Source: JBNARI01 sp049718765 (lineage in GTDB: Bacteria; Bacillota; Sulfobacillia; DUMF01). From it: DNA of 7,398 nucleotides. The stretch spans positions 1 through 7,398 of the forward strand of contig JBNARI010000050.1 of assembly GCA_049718765.1 (NCBI GenBank). The letters are read 5' to 3'. The position numbers were made by a program, and so were the translations under genes. Below are positions 1 to 5,734 of the stretch, piece by piece; within the stretch, counting starts at the first letter, position 1, and the number at the start of each line of letters is the position of its first letter. Below the pieces are notes generated by a model. That model was not told the origin of the DNA and did no database searches. It worked only from the letters and a program-made list of their open reading frames with translations.

Positions 1-54
1 GCCACGAATTGCTTCCAGTTGAAGGTAGAACTGCAGGCTCAGAAACCACAATAA
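1..54 (+). CDS. Possible 3' end of an upstream gene (partial)
   Basis: The first frame is open from base 1 to a TAA at 52-54 and reads ATNCFQLKVELQAQKPQ. Third positions at the start of this stretch are mostly G or C, as in the confirmed genes, which is why I prefer this frame. A competing frame is open from base 3 to a TGA at 81-83, touching the ATG at 83, but its third positions are richer in A and T. Seventeen residues are too few to assign a family. A gene ending at 54 would lie 15 bases before the hairpin at 70-106, a normal place for a 3'-end structure. Confidence 0.3.
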   Translation, partial: ATNCFQLKVELQAQKPQ

Positions 55-69
55 GTTCCGGGATCTTCA

Positions 70-106
70 GAGATCACGATTGATGAGCTCCAACAATCGT
101 GACCTC
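70..106 (+). promoter_or_regulatory. Strong imperfect inverted repeat / RNA hairpin
   Basis: The arms 70-82 (GAGATCACGATTG) and 94-106 (CAATCGTGACCTC) are reverse complements at 12 of 13 positions. The one mismatch is A73/C103, and the inner nine pairs are perfect. The loop is 11 bases (83-93). There is no T-run after the 3' arm, so it is not a classical intrinsic terminator. It could be a protein-binding operator, a 3'-end stabilising or terminator-like structure of the upstream gene, or a leader hairpin. It overlaps the TTG (80) and ATG (83) that would begin the longest form of the next gene, and would hinder initiation there. Confidence 0.6.
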
Positions 107-257
107 GCAGACCGCACGGAAAATGTGGCTCTCACCTTGCCGGCCGCGAGGGCTTGTACCGTCCTTCCCACCGGCAAAACGGCACAGAACCGTCACTGGC
201 AAAGCAGGAAGACCCCTCCTGGAAGGCGAATAATAGCAGGGAACTTACGGGCGAAAG

Positions 258-287
258 CTGACAACACCTGGCGAATACGGCTGATAT
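258..287 (+). promoter_or_regulatory. Weak candidate promoter for the operon
   Basis: CTGACA at 258-263 matches five of six bases of a sigma-A -35 box. TGATAT at 282-287, after an 18-base spacer, is only a poor -10 match. If used, transcription would begin near 294, about 40 bases before the preferred GTG start at 335. The rest of 107-334 shows no other clear regulatory element. AATAAT at 229-234 resembles a -10 box but lacks a -35 partner. This is a low-confidence suggestion by eye. Confidence 0.15.
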
Positions 288-323
288 CCGCTAAACGGGG
301 AGTGGACTTTCAAACAGTGTCAC

Positions 324-329
324 AAAGGA
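324..329 (+). promoter_or_regulatory. Shine-Dalgarno site supporting a downstream start of gene 1
   Basis: AAAGGA ends 5 bases before an in-frame GTG (335) and 8 bases before an in-frame TTG (338). No comparable purine-rich site precedes the upstream TTG/ATG pair at 80 and 83. This is the main reason for placing the start of the ligase-family gene at 335 or 338. Confidence 0.5.
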
Positions 330-334
330 CTGAG

Positions 335-2962
335 GTGTTGCCGTCTCCTGCAATTAACGCTGACCTGTCAAGGATTGCGATCCTGGGCTTGGCAGTCTTG
401 CTTGCAGCAACGCCGTACCTCAGGGGTCTCTTCTTCGAGCCAGACCTCCTGCCCGTGCTGGTGTTCTGTACGGTCATATTTGCGTTGTATGCCCTAGATG
501 CACTTACAAGGAAGAGTTACCTCGAGTTCTGGGTGGGCGGCGCCATGCACCATACTTCCCGGGATGTCGGGGGCTACATGGCCAGTGCTGTGCCCTGGAA
601 CGTAGGGCGGTACATGGACATTGCTGCGCTTGTGGTGGCTGTAATGTACTGGATCTCGTTCGCTCTGGTAGCCGTTGACAAGAGGACTGCCCTAGTGGCA
701 GCACTCAAATACACCTGCTTGTGGATGGTCTACCGTTGTGGAGTGTGGGCCGGGAGGCTGGGCCAGCTGGGATGGGCATATGGCGCAATACTGTCGGGGG
801 GGTGCCTGGTGGCGGGACTTGGCATATCGGCTGCAGCGGGGCTCAGCAAGTTCCCTGGAGCCTTCGACGGCATTCAGATCATGTCCACCCTGCAGTATGC
901 AAATGCCCTCGCAGGATACATGATGCTTTGCAGCTTCGTTGCAGTGGCTCTTGCGTCCAACAGGCAACCTGGCGGGGCAGGCACAATCCTTGGCGTTACT
1001 GCGGCCACCGTGAATTACATCTTTCTGCTAGTAATGGTGGCAAGCCAGTCCAGGGGCGGCTGGGTGGTGTTCCCCGTCGCGCTCCTTGCTTTCCTGTTCA
1101 TCGTGCCACGGGTTCACCTTGCCAGGGTGCTATACAACACACTGGTTGGGCTCACTGCTGCTCTGGCGGTCACTCGGCCATTCATGGCGGCGGCCAGGGC
1201 TTCGCGGGGCGCCTTAGCCCTTCGGTACTTCCTGATAGGTCTTGCAGTGGTAGCGTGTCTTTCAGCGGGTTTCTCCATTGCTGCAATGGTCTTGGAGCAA
1301 TTGCCCCTTTCCGCCCGCCACAGGAGAGCGCTTGGTGGGCTGGTTGCAGCTTACCTTGGGCTTCTGATAGTGCTTTATGTTGCTCTGGGGCTATCTGGCA
1401 GGCCAGGTGCGGAACGCCTTGTGCCCGAGAGCGTGCTAAGGGAACTCGAGACGCTCCATGCAGGTGCATCCAGCGTGATTTCCCGAGCTGCCATGAACAG
1501 GGACGCCCTGATGCTGATAATGGCACGGCCCTGGTTGGGTGGGGGCGGAGGTGCCTGGAATGCGCTGTACCACACGGTACAGTCATACCTCTACTGGAGC
1601 ACTGAGGTTCACAACCATTTCCTGCAGGTGTGGGTTGAGTCCGGAGTGCTGGCATTCGCGGCTTATGTTGCCGTCTGGATCGGCCTGTTCCGGCTGGCGG
1701 TGATGCTTTTCAGGTGGTCACAGGAGTGCGGGCTGCTGCTCGGGCATGCAGACTGGGCCGAGCCAATTGCAAGGGACTGGCGTGGCGAGACGCACGCAAT
1801 TATGCGCCATGCCAGCCACATCACGGGCCATTGCGGGTTGGTTTGCGGCCTGCTTGCCCTAGGGATTCATAGCGCCATGGATTTTGACCTTTCGCTTCCA
1901 GCGTTGAGCATAATAGTCTGGTGCGGGATCGGGCTGGTGAGGGGAAGCATTGAGCTGCTCTGGGAGACGCACCGGATGATGGTTTCAGGCTACATGCCCC
2001 GGGCGGAGCGTGCGAGGACGGCAGACACCCGGAACTCTGTGCAAGGGAGACACAGGGCCACCACTTCTGGCCAACCGGCCCGGGCAAACTTGGTCCCATG
2101 CCTGGTCCATCTGGGGGGTGCGCTTGGGATTGCAGCGCTGACTTGCATCCTGTCATGGAGGCTGTTTCTGGGCGGTTCTGTGGGTGCGGCAGCTGCCAGG
2201 GCGCTGCTGAAACACAACTTCGACCTGGCGGAAAAAGCTTTCACAGATGCAATCCAGCTGGATCCATGGAAAGCATCCTACAAAATGGACCTGGCTCAGG
2301 TGTATACTGCAAAGGGGATACTCCTGGAGAAACGGGATCTTGTTTCCAGGGGCACTGAGCTAGTTGACAGTGCCATCCGGACTCAGCCTTTTGACCTCAA
2401 GACGTTGCTAAAGGCCACCGAAGTGTATACCACGCAAGGAGAATTGAGTCGTGCCAGGCAGGTGGCAGAAAGATTAGTGCAACTCGTTCCCCTGGACTCC
2501 AGGAGCTATGAAGTGTTCGCCAAATGCGTGGTGACCGAAGCTCTCTGGGCATTCGAGGGTTCAACAGAGTCTGGACCGGACACCCTGGCACAGGCGCGCG
2601 CCAACCTCCAGAGAGTGACCACAATTCCGGAGCAAATAGACAAAGTCAACCAGAAAACAGCAGTTGCGCGTATCAGGTACGGTGGCTTCCAGACTGCAAG
2701 GGTGACTCCTGCCCTGCGCCTTTACATCGGACAGGCCCAGTTGCTGCTCGGTGATGTGGAACGGGGACGGGAAAACCTCGCGGCTGCAGCACGCAACGCC
2801 GATTGCAGGGCAGAAGCGACCATGTGGTTAGGGGCCTTGTATATGTCATCGAGAGACCTTAAGGCCCTGGACGGCCTTGGACTGAACCTTAAGGGGGACA
2901 GGTCCTTGCAGGACCAATTGAACCGGCTTTCGGACGTTTTGAGGAAGGTGAGGCAACATTGA
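335..2962 (+). CDS. O-antigen ligase/polymerase-family membrane protein with C-terminal TPR domain
   Basis: Predicted polytopic glycan polymerase or ligase of the Wzy_C/WaaL superfamily, acting on lipid-linked glycan at the outer face of the cytoplasmic membrane. Numbered from GTG 335 (875 aa), the first membrane segment is at about 12-28, followed shortly by the YLRGLFFEP motif. The family signatures are SQSRGGW at 237-243, HNHFLQVWVESG at 426-437 and HSAMDFDLS at 512-520. A last membrane segment at about 586-614 leads into a TPR-like region (about 617-860), with clear repeats near 620-661, 671-730 and 796-842. The frame stays open back to TTG 80/ATG 83, which would add 85 very basic, non-hydrophobic residues. 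I prefer 335 because of the Shine-Dalgarno site and because a hairpin covers the upstream start. Polymerase and ligase cannot be told apart from sequence. The Wzz-type neighbour favours polymerase. The TGA overlaps the next start. Confidence 0.88.
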   Translation: MLPSPAINADLSRIAILGLAVLLAATPYLRGLFFEPDLLPVLVFCTVIFALYALDALTRKSYLEFWVGGAMHHTSRDVGGYMASAVPWNVGRYMDIAALVVAVMYWISFALVAVDKRTALVAALKYTCLWMVYRCGVWAGRLGQLGWAYGAILSGGCLVAGLGISAAAGLSKFPGAFDGIQIMSTLQYANALAGYMMLCSFVAVALASNRQPGGAGTILGVTAATVNYIFLLVMVASQSRGGWVVFPVALLAFLFIVPRVHLARVLYNTLVGLTAALAVTRPFMAAARASRGALALRYFLIGLAVVACLSAGFSIAAMVLEQLPLSARHRRALGGLVAAYLGLLIVLYVALGLSGRPGAERLVPESVLRELETLHAGASSVISRAAMNRDALMLIMARPWLGGGGGAWNALYHTVQSYLYWSTEVHNHFLQVWVESGVLAFAAYVAVWIGLFRLAVMLFRWSQECGLLLGHADWAEPIARDWRGETHAIMRHASHITGHCGLVCGLLALGIHSAMDFDLSLPALSIIVWCGIGLVRGSIELLWETHRMMVSGYMPRAERARTADTRNSVQGRHRATTSGQPARANLVPCLVHLGGALGIAALTCILSWRLFLGGSVGAAAARALLKHNFDLAEKAFTDAIQLDPWKASYKMDLAQVYTAKGILLEKRDLVSRGTELVDSAIRTQPFDLKTLLKATEVYTTQGELSRARQVAERLVQLVPLDSRSYEVFAKCVVTEALWAFEGSTESGPDTLAQARANLQRVTTIPEQIDKVNQKTAVARIRYGGFQTARVTPALRLYIGQAQLLLGDVERGRENLAAAARNADCRAEATMWLGALYMSSRDLKALDGLGLNLKGDRSLQDQLNRLSDVLRKVRQH

Positions 2963-4218
2963 ACGAGGAGAATGTGGTTGTCGAACAGGAAATAGACCTC
3001 AGGCAGTACCTGAGGGTGATCTGGAAGTGGCGTTGGCTGATAACCCTGATTACCGTGATTGCCATCTTAACTGCGGGGGTATTCAGCTTCCTTATAATGG
3101 CTCCCGTCTACGAGGCCAGAGCCACGTTGCTGGTGACCCACGGCTCGCAGGAGCAGAGAATCGTGACAACCGATGGCACCGAGTCGGTGGTGAATGCAGT
3201 ATCTCGTTTGCCCATCATGTCCATGAATAGTTATGTGGGTCAGCTCAAGAGCCCTTACTTCCTTAACCGGGTGATTCGCGCTGCAAAGCTGGACCCCAAC
3301 GAGTACACGCCCGAAAAGTTGCTTTCTGCACTCACTATTACCACGATGAAAGATACAAACCTCATCGAAGTAAAATTCGAAAACACCAACCCCGAACTGG
3401 CTGCTTCCGTACTGAACACTCTATGCAAGGAGTTCCTGGCGTTCGTCAGCGAAAACATTGAGGAACAGATGGCCAAGTCTGTGAGGTTTTTGGAACAGCA
3501 AGAGGCCGTGGTGAGCAAGGACCTGGAAGCTGCCAGGCAAAAGCTCAGGAACTGGACGGCAACCAACAATACCCTTGAATTACTGCAGCGCAGGGTGCAA
3601 AGCCTCAACGATGAGATAGCCAGGCAAAGATCACAACTGTTGCGGGCCCAAGTAGAGAGGGGACTCCTGGACGCAGGCTTTGCGAGATTACGCGAGGAGC
3701 TCAGCAGGACGCCCCCAACACTGGAAGGTAATCCTAATCCAGCTTACGAGGAACTTCAGAAGACGTTGCTCCAGAAGGAAGTCGCCCTGACAGAGAAGGA
3801 GGCAGAAATCAAGCTGATTTCCGGCTTTATAGACCAGCTCAACAAGGACCTTGAGGTTGCACAGAGCGAACTTGCGGCCAAGCAGGACGAGTACAGGGCG
3901 GTGGAGAAGGAAGTCTCCGAGCTGGAGAACACATTGTCCTTGATTAAGCAAAAGAGAATCCAGACGCAGATGGCAACATCTGTCAACATGGGGGAAACTA
4001 ACATTTCCCTGGTCTCGCCAGCGCTTGTGCCCGCCAAGCCAGTGAAGCCAAGGAAGGCGTTGAACATGGCTGTGGCAGGGGTGCTGGGGTTGATGGTTTC
4101 CGTGATGCTTGCCTTTGTGTTGGAGTACATGGACGACACCATTAAGACGGCTGACGATGTCTCGAGAGTCCTCGGGCTACCGACGCTGGGAAGCATACCC
4201 GTGTTCGGCAAGCACTGA
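2959..4218 (+). CDS. Wzz/GumC-like chain-length determinant and kinase adaptor
   Basis: Predicted polysaccharide co-polymerase (Wzz family) that sets polymer length and, through its cytoplasmic tail, activates the neighbouring tyrosine kinase. The 419 residues comprise a short cytoplasmic N-terminus with the EIDLRQYLRVIWKW entry motif (11-24), a membrane segment (about 24-46), a Wzz domain, a long charged coiled coil (about 160-335, broken near 251-262), the proline motif PALVPAKPVKPRK (354-366), a second membrane segment (about 368-390) and a roughly 29-residue tail ending near LGSIPVF. It has no Walker motifs, so the kinase is a separate protein, as in staphylococcal CapA/CapB. At 419 residues it is well above the roughly 220 of typical Bacillota CapA/CpsC and closer to the non-kinase part of proteobacterial Wzc. 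The start is TTG at 2959, with a GGTGAGG-type site just upstream and a TTGA overlap with the previous stop. Confidence 0.92.
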   Translation: MNEENVVVEQEIDLRQYLRVIWKWRWLITLITVIAILTAGVFSFLIMAPVYEARATLLVTHGSQEQRIVTTDGTESVVNAVSRLPIMSMNSYVGQLKSPYFLNRVIRAAKLDPNEYTPEKLLSALTITTMKDTNLIEVKFENTNPELAASVLNTLCKEFLAFVSENIEEQMAKSVRFLEQQEAVVSKDLEAARQKLRNWTATNNTLELLQRRVQSLNDEIARQRSQLLRAQVERGLLDAGFARLREELSRTPPTLEGNPNPAYEELQKTLLQKEVALTEKEAEIKLISGFIDQLNKDLEVAQSELAAKQDEYRAVEKEVSELENTLSLIKQKRIQTQMATSVNMGETNISLVSPALVPAKPVKPRKALNMAVAGVLGLMVSVMLAFVLEYMDDTIKTADDVSRVLGLPTLGSIPVFGKH

Positions 4219-4241
4219 GCCTGCTGCGTATAGCATGAATC

Positions 4242-4248
4242 GGAGGGG
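4242..4248 (+). promoter_or_regulatory. Shine-Dalgarno site deciding the kinase start
   Basis: GGAGGGG at 4242-4248 runs into the GTG at 4248, so that GTG cannot be served by it. It lies 11 bases before the in-frame ATG at 4260, which I therefore take as the start. It sits at the end of the 29-base gap after the adaptor gene, the only gap without overlap between genes in the operon. Confidence 0.6.
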
Positions 4249-4259
4249 TGGTTGAAATC

Positions 4260-5030
4260 ATGGTTTTTGGCCTGAAAAAGGGTGGGAGATACGGCGTTTC
4301 GACGAACGGGATGTCCCCGCTTCTGGTGACGTACCATCATCCCAAGTCGCCAGTATCAGAGGCTTTCAGGACCCTGAGGACAAGCTTACACTTTACCTCC
4401 CCGGGGAGCCAGCTCAGGTTGCTTGCCGTGACCAGCGCCGGGCCTGAGGAAGGAAAAAGCACTGTGGCGGCCAACCTGGCAATTGCCCTTGCCCAGGCGG
4501 GGAACCGCGTGCTGATAGTCGACTCGGACCTTAGGAAGCCAGTGCAGCACAAACTGTTTCAGGTTCCGGCAAGCCCTGGTGTAACCAATGTCCTGGTTGA
4601 TGGGTTGCCGGTAGAGAAGGCAACCGTTGATCTCTCCATCGAAGGTTTAAGCCTGTTGCCTTCCGGACCAATTCCACCCAATCCAAGCGAACTGCTGGGG
4701 TCAGGCCCCATGGAGAATCTCCTCAAAGAGTGTACCACCAGGTTTGCTTACGTGTTGCTTGACACGCCTCCGGTCCTGTCTGTAGCTGATACGATGGTGG
4801 TGTGTTCCAGACTAGACGGAGTGATCCTGGTGGTAAGGGCCGGGGTCACGCGCACGGACATGGTACGTGAGGCCAAGGAAATGATCGAACAGGCCCGGGG
4901 CAAGATCGTGGGAGTGGTCTTGAACGGCGTCAGGTACTCTAGCGATGAGTACAGGTATTACTATTATTACAGCCATCACGGAGAAACCCGTGACAGGAAT
5001 GTACAGCGGGGAGTGGGCACCATCGTTTGA
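4260..5030 (+). CDS. Bacterial tyrosine kinase (BY-kinase, CapB/CpsD/YwqD type)
   Basis: Predicted cytoplasmic autophosphorylating tyrosine kinase that works with the membrane adaptor encoded upstream to control polysaccharide polymerisation and export. From ATG 4260 it is 256 aa. Visible motifs are E-x2-R-x2-R in SEAFRTLR (about 33-40), associated with oligomerisation; Walker A SAGPEEGKST (59-68); Walker A' VLIVDSDLRKP (84-94); and Walker B YVLLDTPP (164-171). A C-terminal tyrosine cluster has Y226, Y231 and five consecutive tyrosines at 233-237, the expected autophosphorylation sites. A 19-residue basic tail follows the cluster. A GTG at 4248 would add four residues but overlaps the Shine-Dalgarno site. 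MinD/ParA-type ATPases share the Walker motifs, but the tyrosine cluster and neighbours make BY-kinase clear. The TGA overlaps the phosphatase start (TTGA). Confidence 0.95.
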   Translation: MVFGLKKGGRYGVSTNGMSPLLVTYHHPKSPVSEAFRTLRTSLHFTSPGSQLRLLAVTSAGPEEGKSTVAANLAIALAQAGNRVLIVDSDLRKPVQHKLFQVPASPGVTNVLVDGLPVEKATVDLSIEGLSLLPSGPIPPNPSELLGSGPMENLLKECTTRFAYVLLDTPPVLSVADTMVVCSRLDGVILVVRAGVTRTDMVREAKEMIEQARGKIVGVVLNGVRYSSDEYRYYYYYSHHGETRDRNVQRGVGTIV

Positions 5031-5734
5031 TTGATTTTCACTGCCACATTCTTCCCGGTCTGGATGACGGGGCAAGGCACATAGAGGAATCCCTGGAGAT
5101 GGCGCTGGTCCTGGAAGGTGTGGGCTGTACTGCGGTGTTTGCTACTCCCCACGTGATGTTGGGAGCGTTCGACAATTACGCGGATGCAGTGCGCAGTGCC
5201 GTTACTAGCCTTGCTCAAGTGTTCGCTAGGGAAGGTATACGCCTGAGCCTGGTGCCAGCGTCTGAAGTATACATTGATCCCACAATCCCGCAACTCGTCA
5301 GGGACCGCCGCGTGTGCTGCTTGGGCGATTCCCCGTTTCTGCTAGTAGAGCTACCCCACGGAGAGCTGCCGTTTTACACTGAAACCGTATTTTTCCAGGT
5401 AATGCTGCTGGGCGTTACCCCCGTGATCGCCCATCCGGAGCGCAACCATACGCTAAGGCGTGATCCTGAAAAACTGGCGGGGTGGGTAGCCCGCGGGATG
5501 GTGGCCCAGGTGAACGCTGGCAGCCTGTGTGGCGTGTACGGTAGGAGCGTTCAGGCGGCTGCGGAGAACATGTGCAGGCGCGGGCTGGTAGCCCTGGTGG
5601 GCAGTGATGCCCATTCCAGCTCCCAGTGCGAGCTGCTAGGGGAGGCATGGGAGAGGTTCCAGAAGCTTACCAGGGGTACTCCGGAGACATCCGGGGTTGT
5701 CAAGAAGCTCGGGGGTGGGCTGGGGTTGAAATGA
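5027..5734 (+). CDS. PHP-family protein tyrosine phosphatase (CpsB/CapC/YwqE type)
   Basis: Predicted metal-dependent phosphatase that removes phosphate from the tyrosine cluster of the kinase encoded just upstream, resetting the polymerisation cycle. The 235 residues carry the full PHP ligand set: MIDFHCHILPGLDDGA (H5, H7, D13/D14), ATPHV (H42), ASEVYID (E80), LVELP (E108), IAHPERN (H136, with R139) and GSDAHS (D194, H196). It is slightly shorter than the usual 240-255 residues, and its C-terminus is a glycine/lysine-rich tail. The start is TTG at 5027, in a TTGA overlap with the kinase stop. The best Shine-Dalgarno candidate, GGGGAG at 5008-5013, is rather distant, which suggests translational coupling. 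Histidinol phosphatases share the fold, but the motifs and the gene order capA-capB-capC support the tyrosine phosphatase role. Confidence 0.94.
   Translation: MIDFHCHILPGLDDGARHIEESLEMALVLEGVGCTAVFATPHVMLGAFDNYADAVRSAVTSLAQVFAREGIRLSLVPASEVYIDPTIPQLVRDRRVCCLGDSPFLLVELPHGELPFYTETVFFQVMLLGVTPVIAHPERNHTLRRDPEKLAGWVARGMVAQVNAGSLCGVYGRSVQAAAENMCRRGLVALVGSDAHSSSQCELLGEAWERFQKLTRGTPETSGVVKKLGGGLGLK

Noticed and set aside
194..224. Partial likeness to cobalamin riboswitch elements (CACTGG, then AAAGCAGGAAGACCCC resembling a B12 box).
   Set aside because: The B12 box is not matched in its core, the order of elements is wrong, and the other conserved parts are absent.
167..255. Resemblance to a cyclic-di-GMP-I (GEMM) riboswitch: GGCAAA at 173-178 and GCAAAGC at 199-205 with GEMM-like spacing, a small ACGG/CCGT stem between them, and TAGCAGGG downstream.
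   Set aside because: The conserved GACGCAAAGCC segment is altered to ACTGGCAAAGCA, the GNRA tetraloop is missing, and the outer pairing has a G-A mismatch. An Infernal search with the Rfam c-di-GMP-I model would settle it; a significant hit would revive the idea.
721..1605. A 294-codon open frame on the + strand inside the ligase-family gene.
   Set aside because: It is in a different frame from a well-supported membrane protein and is rich in Cys, Trp, Gly and Arg without any family motif. Long shadow frames are common in G+C-rich DNA.
5626..5730. A 35-residue N-terminal extension of MurJ.
   Set aside because: It lies wholly within the phosphatase gene, and MurJ family similarity begins just after ATG 5731, which gives the normal length and an ATGA junction.
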